NCBI GenBank assembly: GCA_002409365.1
Contig: DHUW01000072.1
Coordinates: 1 to 6,369, forward strand
DNA: 6,369 nucleotides
Source: Anaerolineaceae bacterium UBA5224
GTDB lineage: Bacteria > Chloroflexota > Anaerolineae > Anaerolineales > Anaerolineaceae
Reading direction: 5' to 3'
Part shown: piece by piece, positions 1 to 6,117 of the stretch
Position numbering within the stretch: position 1 is the first letter of the stretch
Layout: every line of letters starts with the position of its first letter
Program-made: the position numbers and the translations under genes
Notes under the pieces: generated by a model
The model's input: the letters and a program-made list of their open reading frames with translations, nothing else
Told to the model about the DNA's origin: nothing
Database searches by the model: none

Positions 1-52
1 AACCCGCCCCTTTGACTTAATTTTTATGTAGAGAAAAGTATTTAGAACCAGT
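1..52. other. 3' flank of the cofactor operon, no recognisable element
   Basis: This is the stretch after the TAA stop of the last operon gene. Read on the minus strand it is A/T-rich and ends in a short G-rich block. I see no hairpin followed by a T-run, so no intrinsic terminator is visible and transcription may end beyond the window edge. The C-rich bases at 1-10 could be the edge of another interspersed repeat, but too little is visible to say. Confidence 0.4.
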
Positions 53-979
53 TTATCTCGCGCCTGGTTGGGCACATTCGTAGGCATCACCACGTAGAGT
101 TTCAACTGCATGGTTCATGACCGGTAAAAACACTTCCAGGCACTCCACTGCAGCCTTGGGACTTCCAGGAAAATTGATGATCAATGTTTTCCCTCGAATT
201 CCAGCAGTTGCACGAGACAGCATGGCGAAAGGAGTGATTTTCAAGCTACTCGCTCGGATCGCTTCAGCAATTCCCAGAGCTGGTCGCTCTACTACTGACA
301 TGGTCGCTTCAGGGGTATTATCCCTCGGAGCAAAACCAGTTCCGCCGGTAGTGAAAACGAGATCGAGTCCCTGATCGGAATAATCGATCAGTTTAGCTTT
401 GATTTGCTCCGAATCATCTGGAACAATCTCCTGTATCGCTATCTGTGCCTTACCTGTCAGAGCTTCTGCCAGGGCTGGTCCGGACAGGTCCGCCCTTTCA
501 CCCGTTGAACCTTTATCACTTACAGTCAGTATGGCTACGCGAATTGTAGGAATAATTTTTATATCTTGTCCCACGGTGATCGTGCCTTCTCTGAGCACCT
601 TGGCAAAGATGCCTTCTCTTGGCATCACGCAATCGCCTACCTGCTTGAAGACCTGGCAGTGACGATGGCATTCCTTACCAATCTGGGTTATCTCCAGCAG
701 GGTCTTACCAATTTCAAGTCGGGTACCAATAGGTAGCGACCACAAATTGATGCCCTCGGTAGTGATATTTTCAGCAAAAATACCCGGTTTGAGCTCTACG
801 CTGGCGCTGTTATGCATTTTGTCAAAACTACTCAAATCAAGAAGGCTCACCTGTCGGTGCCAATCACCTGCGTGGGCATCGCCCTCAATTCCCCAGCCGA
901 TTTTCAGATCAAGTTTTTCAACCGGATGTTTGATGGTACCTTTCTTCTCGCTAATGTTTACTGAAACGACCTTTGCCAT
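53..979 (-). CDS. MOSC domain - MogA/MoaB molybdopterin adenylyltransferase fusion protein
   Basis: This 308-residue cytoplasmic two-domain protein belongs to molybdenum-cofactor biosynthesis. Residues about 1-142 form a MOSC domain, with IEGDAHAG at 31-38 and a cysteine cluster ECHRHC at 103-108, followed by GDCVMPREGIFAKV at 115-128 (Cys104, Cys108, Cys117). Residues about 146-297 form a MogA/MoaB domain: VPDD at 186-189, TGGTGFAPRD at 211-220 with NTPEAT directly after, and NFPGSPKA at 269-276. In the family, MogA activates molybdopterin by adenylylation with ATP before MoeA inserts the metal. MOSC domains are related to the C-terminal domain of Moco sulfurase and are thought to bind or modify Moco through a cysteine. 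The start codon is ATG, directly abutting the moaA stop, with GGAGG four bases upstream. It is the last gene of the operon. The MogA call is firm; the MOSC partner's exact role is inferred. Confidence 0.93.
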   Translation of the reverse strand: MAKVVSVNISEKKGTIKHPVEKLDLKIGWGIEGDAHAGDWHRQVSLLDLSSFDKMHNSASVELKPGIFAENITTEGINLWSLPIGTRLEIGKTLLEITQIGKECHRHCQVFKQVGDCVMPREGIFAKVLREGTITVGQDIKIIPTIRVAILTVSDKGSTGERADLSGPALAEALTGKAQIAIQEIVPDDSEQIKAKLIDYSDQGLDLVFTTGGTGFAPRDNTPEATMSVVERPALGIAEAIRASSLKITPFAMLSRATAGIRGKTLIINFPGSPKAAVECLEVFLPVMNHAVETLRGDAYECAQPGAR

Positions 980-1927
980 TTAGCCTCCGATCCTACTCAT
1001 GTTTCTGTATTCCAACAATACCTGGTCGAAACAATGCTGCAGAGGTTTATCCTTGATCGCTTCACGCATAGCCTCTTTCAAAGCTTCTTTGCCATTCTCC
1101 AATGCCTCACGCAAGGAAATCTCAGCATCTCTGCCCAAACAGGTGCGCAGACAGCCATCGCTCATGATACGGATCCGGTTGCAATCGGCGCAAAAACGAT
1201 GGGAAATCGGGCTGATAAAACCAACTCTGCCCAACGCCCCGGTATATGTGTAATCAGATGAGGGTTGACCATGCATACGGGGTGCGACCGGCACCAACCA
1301 TGGTCTGGCTGCGATCAATTCCTGGTTATTCATGCGTAACTTGTCACTATCAGTGCCATTGCCAATGGGCATGTATTCAATGAAACGCACATCGATCTTA
1401 TGTTTTGTAGTCAAGGCAATGAAATCGTCGACTTCGCCATCATTTACTCCACGCATGAGCACAACATTAATTTTGATCGGGTTGAAACCCGCCTCAATTG
1501 CTGCCTGGATACCATCCAGTACTTTCTGCAGGCTGCCACCAGTGATTTCTTTGAAGAGATCAGGCTTAAGGGTATCCATGCTGATGTTCAGGCGCGTCAG
1601 ACCAGCAGCTCTCAGGTCCGGAGCAATTTCCGCCAGCATTTGGGCATTGGTGGTCATGGAAAGATCCTGCAAACCTGGCAGGCTGGCAATTCCGCTTACG
1701 ATGTGCAGAATGTCTTTGCGAAGCAAAGGTTCACCGCCGGTCAGCCGAATACGGGTAATGCCCAATTCAACAGCAGCCTGTGCGAGTAATATGAATTCTT
1801 CCGCGCTGAGTTCCTTGGCCTTCGGGCAATAACCTTCATCAACGCGGCAGTAGGCACAACGCAAAGTACAACGCTCAGTTAAAGATAGGCGCAAATAATC
1901 AATTTGCCTTCCAAAATTATCTTTCAA
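980..1927 (-). CDS. moaA: GTP 3',8-cyclase MoaA (radical SAM)
   Basis: This 315-residue radical SAM enzyme converts GTP to 3',8-cyclo-7,8-dihydro-GTP, the first step of Moco synthesis; MoaC completes cPMP. The N-terminal cluster motif is C20-x3-C24-x2-C27. TGGEP (63-67) and NISMDTL (114-120) mark the SAM-binding core. The C-terminal [4Fe-4S] site is C246-x2-C249-x13-C263, with NRIR at 250-253, the segment that binds GTP in studied MoaA. The protein ends in the conserved Gly-Gly (314-315) needed for activity in this family. The length is close to the usual 320-340. The start is TTG and overlaps the moaC stop by four bases (TTGA). It is supported by GAGGA nine bases upstream and by the typical opening KDNFGRQIDYLRLS; the next methionine is only at residue 91. 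One oddity is that the usual Met-Pro after the third cluster cysteine is replaced by RVDEG. Confidence 0.97.
   Translation of the reverse strand: MKDNFGRQIDYLRLSLTERCTLRCAYCRVDEGYCPKAKELSAEEFILLAQAAVELGITRIRLTGGEPLLRKDILHIVSGIASLPGLQDLSMTTNAQMLAEIAPDLRAAGLTRLNISMDTLKPDLFKEITGGSLQKVLDGIQAAIEAGFNPIKINVVLMRGVNDGEVDDFIALTTKHKIDVRFIEYMPIGNGTDSDKLRMNNQELIAARPWLVPVAPRMHGQPSSDYTYTGALGRVGFISPISHRFCADCNRIRIMSDGCLRTCLGRDAEISLREALENGKEALKEAMREAIKDKPLQHCFDQVLLEYRNMSRIGG
984..988 (-). promoter_or_regulatory. Shine-Dalgarno site inside the end of moaA
   Basis: On the minus strand GGAGG sits four bases before the ATG of the MOSC-MogA gene. The same bases are part of the last two glycine codons of moaA (GGA GGC), followed by TAA and then ATG. 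The ribosome-binding site is therefore embedded in the conserved C-terminal Gly-Gly of MoaA, which suggests translational coupling. Confidence 0.75.
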
Positions 1928-2406
1928 ATTACCAGTTCCTCACGGTTGAACTCCCCTGATCGTCCACCACTCTTTCTTTCAAGTTTAATTTCACCGATGA
2001 TCATCGCACGATCAACTGCTTTACACATATCATAAATGGTAAGAGCTGCTACGCTAACTGCCGTCAGTGCTTCCATCTCGACACCTGTATTGTAAGTTGT
2101 TTTCGTTTCGGCAATGATTTTCACAGTTGATTCATCGTCAAATTGAAAATCTATTTTAACCGACGTCAGTGGCAATGGATGGCAAAGTGGTATTAAATCA
2201 GATGTTTTCTTGGCTGCCATGATGCCAGCCACACGGGCCACTGCCAGCACATCACCCTTTTTCACCTCACCCGAGCGGATCAACTGAAGCGTTTCTGGCT
2301 GCATCTTGACTACCCCAGAGGCTACAGCTACGCGCTCTGTCACCGATTTTTGACTAATATCTACCATGATCGCGCGACCTTCTTCGTCCACATGAGTCAA
2401 TTTCAT
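1924..2406 (-). CDS. moaC: Cyclic pyranopterin monophosphate synthase MoaC
   Basis: This 160-residue enzyme acts with MoaA and rearranges 3',8-cyclo-dihydro-GTP into cyclic pyranopterin monophosphate. The family signature is complete. It has THVD (4-7) and MVDIS (14-18), AGIMAAKKTSDLIPLCHPL at 60-78 including His76, and TGVEMEALTAVSVAALTIYD at 107-126. MCKAVD follows directly, placing Asp126 and Lys129 at the positions of the catalytic Asp128 and Lys131 of the E. coli enzyme. KSGGRSG is at 145-151. The length matches the family norm of about 160. The ATG overlaps the stop of the upstream moeA-PBP gene (ATGA) and the gene's own TGA overlaps the moaA start, so it is coupled on both sides. A strong ribosome-binding site precedes it. 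Nothing unusual is seen in the active site. Confidence 0.97.
   Translation of the reverse strand: MKLTHVDEEGRAIMVDISQKSVTERVAVASGVVKMQPETLQLIRSGEVKKGDVLAVARVAGIMAAKKTSDLIPLCHPLPLTSVKIDFQFDDESTVKIIAETKTTYNTGVEMEALTAVSVAALTIYDMCKAVDRAMIIGEIKLERKSGGRSGEFNREELVI
1937..1941 (-). promoter_or_regulatory. Shine-Dalgarno site supporting the TTG start of moaA
   Basis: On the minus strand GAGGA lies nine bases before the TTG at 1927-1925, inside the last codons of moaC. It is the main sequence evidence that the non-ATG codon is the real start, because no in-frame ATG exists near the conserved N-terminus. Confidence 0.6.
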
Positions 2407-4313
2407 AGAATCACCTCTCCCGGATCATTGAGCCGATAGCCGCCCAATTTTTCAAGCCGCTTCGCAAATGCGTCGCTGCGCAAGACTTCCAACAAGTGTA
2501 TGTACTCAGGATGGTCAAGTGTTTTTTCGGAGACCAGCAAGTCATACTGCTCCCAGATCAATGGGATGAAATCCAGGTCGTAGATCTTTGCGGCTGCCAG
2601 GATGCCCATTCCGGCATCGGCAGTTCCACTGGCGACAGCGGCTGCGACAGCCGTGTGCGTGATCTCTTCGCGGTCATAACCTTTGATCTGCCCTGGTTCG
2701 AGCCCGTTCTGCTTCAACAGGTAATCGAGCAATATCCGCGTACCGGAACCTTTTTGACGATTAACGTAATTCACTCGAGCCAGGTCAGCTATCGACTTGA
2801 TCTCCAAGGGATTACCTTTGGTGACCATCAAACCCTGGCTGCGAAAGACCGAGCTGATCAATCTGACACCGCCATCACGGAAGTAACGTCTGACATAACT
2901 TTTATTGTATTCGCCGGTTTCTTCATCGAGTAAATGGGTGCCGCCCAGGTGGGACTCACCCCGCTTAAGGGCCATCAAGCCACCCAGGCTGCCGACATGT
3001 GAAGATACCACCTGGCTGTCAGGCCATTTCATTTTCATCAGGTCAATCAACTCGTCGATCAGCGGGTCGTGGCTACCCGTGATAACCAATGTTTTGTTAA
3101 TATCTTTCAAGTTCCTTACCAAATTCACCGGCACCGTTTCTCCGGCCTCATAACCTTCTGTGTTTTGAGGAACCTCAATAATACCATCTGCTTTTACAAA
3201 AGAGCTGACTACGCCTGCTCCGCGATTAAGCGGAATGGCTACTAACTTCCCATTGACGTTGCCAATCCTGGCTCGGATAAATTCCAAGTATTTTAAGGAA
3301 GACGTCAGTCGTCGTGAAACAGTAGCCTCAACCATGGGTTTCTCTTCGTCAATTTTCTTCAGCATAAGGTTCATCGCCGGGTGCACAATCTCTTCCATCA
3401 CTAAAATGGCTGAGACCGGATAGCCAGGTAAACCTACCAAGGGAATTACTTTCGCATCTCTTTGTGTAGCTCCAAGAACCACGGGTTTGCCTGGCCGGAT
3501 GGCAACGCCATGCAAGATCACTTCACCATTCTGAGCTATGGCATCGACAGAAAAGTCCTTTTTTCCAGCGGAAGAGCCAGCATTCAGCAACACAAAATCG
3601 CATTCCTCGGCTGCTTTCCTGACCGCTCCAGAGATCAATATTTGCTGATCCCTGACAATTGGGTAAACGATTGATTCACAGCCCCAGTCTTCGAGCATGC
3701 CTTCGATGATTGTGGAATTGAACTCAATGATGGAACCTTGCTGGGGGTCGGTCTGAGGTGAAACCAGTTCGTTGCCAGTTGGAATCACACCGACCAGCGG
3801 TTTTTTGATGACCTCGAGGTTCAAAACACCAGCGGCAAGCATGGCACCCTGAATGGCAGGAGTGATTTCGGTGTAACTGGGAACGATCATATCGCCTTGA
3901 GCAATGTCCTCGCCGATCTGCCGGATGTGCTGCCAGGGCACTGCTGCAATGAAGAGTTCTACTGCTCCATTTTCAGCTTCGATCACATCTTCCACCATCA
4001 CGACTGCGTCACAATTTGCAGGTAATGGATCGCCAGTATTCACCCAGCGGAATTGACCTTGCTGCAGAGTGACTGGGCGTGTTTCGGTGGCACCGAAGGT
4101 CAGGCTGGCATCCAGGGCAATGCCATCCATCGCGCAAGAGTTGTAATGCGGCGCGCTGATGTGGGCGTAAACTGCTTCAGCCGCAATGCGATGGTTTGCT
4201 TCTACCGTTTTGATGGTTTCGGATTCAGGGCACAGCCCTCTTGAAATCAATACCTCGAGAAACTGACTGCGTGCTTGCGCAAGCGGAACATTGCTTAAGT
4301 ATTTGAATGCCAT
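2403..4313 (-). CDS. MoeA-type molybdopterin molybdenumtransferase fused to a PBP-like (LysR-substrate-type) domain
   Basis: This is a 636-residue protein. Residues about 5-400 are a MoeA: NSCAMDGIAL at 58-67 (Asp63), NTGDPLP at 92-98, DAVVMVED at 102-109, PTGNELV at 178-184 (Glu182), NAGSSAGKKDF at 244-254 (Asp253), HGVAIRPGKPVVLG at 268-281 and GLPGYPVSA at 294-302. A MoeA C-terminal domain lies at about 325-398. Residues about 408-620 form a periplasmic-binding-protein-like domain (PF12727 type), with GSHDPLIDEL at 413-422, GTHLLDEETGEYN at 458-470, RQKGSGTRILLDYLL at 519-533 and AAAVASGTADAGMGI at 557-571. There is no signal peptide, so it is cytoplasmic. MoeA inserts molybdate or tungstate into adenylylated molybdopterin; the tail is presumed to bind a small ligand (oxyanion or pterin). 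The domain order is known from archaeal and bacterial homologues such as Methanocaldococcus MJ0886. Family positions differ from classical MoeA (Asn for Asp in TGDEL, Arg for Lys in KPGKP, GYP for GNP), which hints at altered specificity. GAGG overlapping the upstream stop serves as its ribosome-binding site. Confidence 0.92.
   Translation of the reverse strand: MAFKYLSNVPLAQARSQFLEVLISRGLCPESETIKTVEANHRIAAEAVYAHISAPHYNSCAMDGIALDASLTFGATETRPVTLQQGQFRWVNTGDPLPANCDAVVMVEDVIEAENGAVELFIAAVPWQHIRQIGEDIAQGDMIVPSYTEITPAIQGAMLAAGVLNLEVIKKPLVGVIPTGNELVSPQTDPQQGSIIEFNSTIIEGMLEDWGCESIVYPIVRDQQILISGAVRKAAEECDFVLLNAGSSAGKKDFSVDAIAQNGEVILHGVAIRPGKPVVLGATQRDAKVIPLVGLPGYPVSAILVMEEIVHPAMNLMLKKIDEEKPMVEATVSRRLTSSLKYLEFIRARIGNVNGKLVAIPLNRGAGVVSSFVKADGIIEVPQNTEGYEAGETVPVNLVRNLKDINKTLVITGSHDPLIDELIDLMKMKWPDSQVVSSHVGSLGGLMALKRGESHLGGTHLLDEETGEYNKSYVRRYFRDGGVRLISSVFRSQGLMVTKGNPLEIKSIADLARVNYVNRQKGSGTRILLDYLLKQNGLEPGQIKGYDREEITHTAVAAAVASGTADAGMGILAAAKIYDLDFIPLIWEQYDLLVSEKTLDHPEYIHLLEVLRSDAFAKRLEKLGGYRLNDPGEVIL
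2411..2417 (-). promoter_or_regulatory. Strong Shine-Dalgarno site of moaC
   Basis: The minus strand reads GAGGTGA, an excellent match to the 16S anti-Shine-Dalgarno sequence, a few bases before the moaC ATG and within the last codons of the moeA-PBP gene. It suggests that moaC is translated efficiently on its own in addition to any coupling. Confidence 0.65.
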
Positions 4314-4319
4314 CTCGCC

Positions 4320-5522
4320 TCACAATGGAATGATATTGACCAAATCACCAGCAGCCAGTCCTTCCCGGTCCCGTGGGATCAGGAAATAACCATTGGCTTT
4401 GGATACAGTTGAGATCAGCCCGGATTTTGAAGGGACCGGGGTTGCCTGGTCGCCTTCCAACCGCACCAGAATCACCTCTTCGCGCCCATGATTGGAAGGA
4501 ACCGCGCGGGTCAGATTTGCTTTTATTTGATGTTGTTCAGATCGGTTGTTGGATAGTGAAAAGAGCAACGGTTTAACCAAGGAGTGGAACATGAAGAATG
4601 CCGCCACCGGATTACCGGGAAGACCAAAAACAGGCTTTCCGTCGATTTTACCGATGATGGTCGGTTTGCCTGGTTTGATGGCAATGCCGTGCACGAAAAT
4701 CTCACCCAGTTCTTCGATCAGAATTGGTAGATTGTCGTGCTCACCCACCGAAGTTCCGCCTGAAACCATCAGGACATCGGCTGTTTTGAGCGCATTCGTC
4801 ACTGCATCTCGAAGCAGGTCGCGATTGTCTTTGACGATTTCGTGAGTCTGGGTTACTGCGCCGGCTTGCTCTACCATTGCTGCGAGCATGGGAGTATTCA
4901 CGTCGCGGATTTTACCCGGCATGAGCTCACTGCCAGCTGACACCAGTTCATCACCTGTGGAAATGATAGACACCTGAGGTCGCTTGAAAACTTCGAGGCT
5001 GGTCATACCCATGGATGCCAGTGTGCCAATATCGGCGGGGTTGAGTTGTTTGCCAACTGGCAAAATCTGATCACCAGGCTGCAGGTCTTCACCTTTGAAA
5101 ATCATGTTCGCGCCTGGGGCAACTGGCTTGACAAAGGCAAAATCCCCAGCGCCAAAATCCTCCACGAATTCGATCATTACCATTGCGTCCGCGCCAACCG
5201 GTAAGGCACCGCCCGTGGGGACGTAAAAACACTCGCCAGTTTGAAGTCTGTGCGCAGGCATTGTGCCCATCTGGCTCTCACCGGCTTTGCGCAGTATGGC
5301 GGGAATTGAGTCGGAACAACCCTGCAAGTCGCGGCTGATCACAGCATAACCATCAACCGTGGAACGGTCGAAAGCAGGCACAAACTCGTCAGATATGATA
5401 TTTTTTGCCAGGAAACGACCAATAGCATTATTGAGTATCGTTGATTCTAAGCTCAATCTCAAGTGACCAAATTGGCTCTGAACAATACTCTTAGCATCAG
5501 AAAGTGAGATTACTTTAAACAT
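4320..5522 (-). CDS. moeA: Molybdopterin molybdenumtransferase MoeA (classical form)
   Basis: This 400-residue cytoplasmic enzyme catalyses metal insertion into adenylylated molybdopterin. The domain order is the MoeA N-terminal/linker region (about 1-165), the MoCF-binding fold (about 180-315) and the C-terminal beta domain (about 325-398). All hallmark motifs are canonical: RSTVDGYAV at 53-61 (Asp57), PTGGALPVGADAMVMIE at 102-118, STGDEL at 188-193 (Glu192), SGGTSVGEHD at 254-263 (Asp263), HGIAIKPGKPTIIG at 278-291 (Lys283, Lys286) and FGLPGNPVAA at 299-308. The length is normal. The ATG is the first possible start, because an in-frame TGA lies 18 bases upstream with no start codon between. 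It is the first gene of the operon and is followed after six bases by the second MoeA. There is no visible Shine-Dalgarno sequence, and the promoter abuts the start, so translation may be leaderless. Its intact motifs make it the likelier general molybdenumtransferase of the pair. Confidence 0.95.
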   Translation of the reverse strand: MFKVISLSDAKSIVQSQFGHLRLSLESTILNNAIGRFLAKNIISDEFVPAFDRSTVDGYAVISRDLQGCSDSIPAILRKAGESQMGTMPAHRLQTGECFYVPTGGALPVGADAMVMIEFVEDFGAGDFAFVKPVAPGANMIFKGEDLQPGDQILPVGKQLNPADIGTLASMGMTSLEVFKRPQVSIISTGDELVSAGSELMPGKIRDVNTPMLAAMVEQAGAVTQTHEIVKDNRDLLRDAVTNALKTADVLMVSGGTSVGEHDNLPILIEELGEIFVHGIAIKPGKPTIIGKIDGKPVFGLPGNPVAAFFMFHSLVKPLLFSLSNNRSEQHQIKANLTRAVPSNHGREEVILVRLEGDQATPVPSKSGLISTVSKANGYFLIPRDREGLAAGDLVNIIPL

Positions 5523-5530
5523 TGACTTGT

Positions 5531-5559
5531 ATTGTACTCAATTTATTAGTAAAGGTGAA
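5531..5559 (-). promoter_or_regulatory. Candidate sigma-70-type promoter of the cofactor operon, nearly leaderless
   Basis: On the minus strand TTCACC (5559-5554, 4 of 6 matches to the -35 consensus) is followed after exactly 17 bases by TACAAT (5536-5531, 5 of 6 matches to the -10 consensus). Only eight bases separate the -10 box from the moeA ATG at 5522, so the expected transcription start falls within about three bases of the A of ATG. The spacer between -10 and ATG contains no ribosome-binding sequence, in keeping with a leaderless message. It also leaves no room for a 5' riboswitch unless another promoter exists further upstream. Confidence 0.55.
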
Positions 5560-5789
5560 GTTGTCCCGAATTAATCTTCTGTTTGAATCAGGGTTGAGGT
5601 CTTCTACTACCAAAAAAAGATAATGCAATCCTTATTGTGGTTCAATTCACAGCACCCGCCCCCCTCTCATCGGCCCTTGGGTATCAGCATACGAAAAAAT
5701 CTTTACCCCCAATGGGAAGAACCTCGCAGAGTCCGCTTTACGTGGCAAAAGAAACTCAGGATTTCAGAAATTCCTTCTCACTCATAATT

Positions 5790-5806
5790 TATTGTGGCTA
5801 CGCGCA
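5790..5806 (+). repeat. 17-base direct repeat, copy 1
   Basis: The sequence TATTGTGGCTACGCGCA occurs here and again, identical, at 5954-5970. The first eight bases (TATTGTGG) also appear at 5633-5640, followed by different sequence. A chance 17-base identity within 600 bases is very unlikely, so this is probably part of an interspersed repeat or the scar of a small element. Flanking bases are not shared between the copies. Confidence 0.75.
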
Positions 5807-5865
5807 TCTATGGATCAGTGCAGGATGCAGATCATACTACACGACGGCACACGCACCTTCATCGA

Positions 5866-5910
5866 GACCCACCCCCTTAATCCCCCTCCCAACGCTTCGC
5901 TGGAGGGGGT
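5866..5910 (+). repeat. C-rich/G-rich hairpin repeat (REP-like)
   Basis: Two C-runs (5872-5876 and 5882-5886) precede a hairpin: CCCCCTCC at 5882-5889 pairs perfectly with GGAGGGGG at 5902-5909 around a 12-base loop containing CGCTTCGC. No T-run follows on either strand, so it is not a classical intrinsic terminator. From general knowledge, similar C-run plus CAACGCTTCGCTGG elements are scattered between genes in Chloroflexota and some other bacteria, and I infer it belongs to such a family. It lies between the two 17-base direct repeats. Confidence 0.65.
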
Positions 5911-5953
5911 AAAAACACTTTCATGTACCCTCTCCATTAAAATCCATCACCGC

Positions 5954-5970
5954 TATTGTGGCTACGCGCA
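5954..5970 (+). repeat. 17-base direct repeat, copy 2
   Basis: This is an identical copy of the 17-mer at 5790-5806, with starts 164 bases apart in the same orientation. The hairpin repeat lies between the copies, so the segment from copy 1 to copy 2 could be a small inserted unit or a tandem arrangement of related intergenic elements. Confidence 0.75.
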
Positions 5971-6074
5971 ACAGGAGATGCCTGAACAGGAAAATTTACG
6001 AAAATTATGGCCTCAAGCTCAATATAGCTTATGAGCTCTTTGTCGAAATTTACCCTGATTTAGATTTTTACAAT

Positions 6075-6080
6075 TATAAT
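6075..6080 (+). promoter_or_regulatory. Candidate -10 box of the exported-protein gene
   Basis: A perfect TATAAT lies 42 bases before the ATG at 6123 in an A/T-rich stretch. No good -35 box is found at 16-18 bases; the nearest, TTTACC at 6049-6054, is 20 bases away. The promoter is therefore tentative and may depend on an activator or on an alternative sigma factor. Confidence 0.35.
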
Positions 6081-6112
6081 GAATAACTAATAAATCCAGA
6101 TCTCAAAAGAGC

Positions 6113-6117
6113 GAGGT
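6113..6117 (+). promoter_or_regulatory. Shine-Dalgarno site of the exported-protein gene
   Basis: GAGGT lies five bases before the ATG at 6123, a normal spacing. It supports the choice of that start together with the signal peptide that begins immediately after it. Confidence 0.65.

Noticed and set aside
2403..4313. Possibility that the 636-residue frame is two genes merged by a sequencing error
   Set aside because: The MoeA C-terminal domain runs directly into the PBP-like domain in frame without a stop or internal start signal, and this domain order is known from other MoeA proteins.
4523..4705. 60-codon minus-strand frame inside moeA
   Set aside because: It overlaps the canonical moeA frame in another phase, with no supporting features.
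117..5000. Many plus-strand frames of 60-166 codons opposite the cofactor genes
   Set aside because: Each lies antisense to a gene with full family motifs and shows no domain of its own.
5523..5640. Possible molybdenum-cofactor riboswitch upstream of the operon
   Set aside because: The best promoter leaves no leader, and I could not recognise a conserved multi-stem architecture. A covariance-model search with the Moco RNA motif would settle it.
5761..5771. Short perfect palindrome ATTTCAGAAAT as an operator
   Set aside because: It is only 11 bases in A/T-rich DNA, far from both gene starts, and can easily arise by chance.
5882..5909. C-rich/G-rich hairpin as a transcription terminator
   Set aside because: No T-run follows the stem on either strand, and no gene ends towards it from either side; both neighbours start outward from this region.
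5637..6034. Open frames of 91 and 80 codons on the plus strand in the intergenic region
   Set aside because: They run across the C-rich hairpin repeat and the 17-base repeats, overlap each other, lack good ribosome-binding sites and resemble no protein family; they look like chance frames in repeat DNA.
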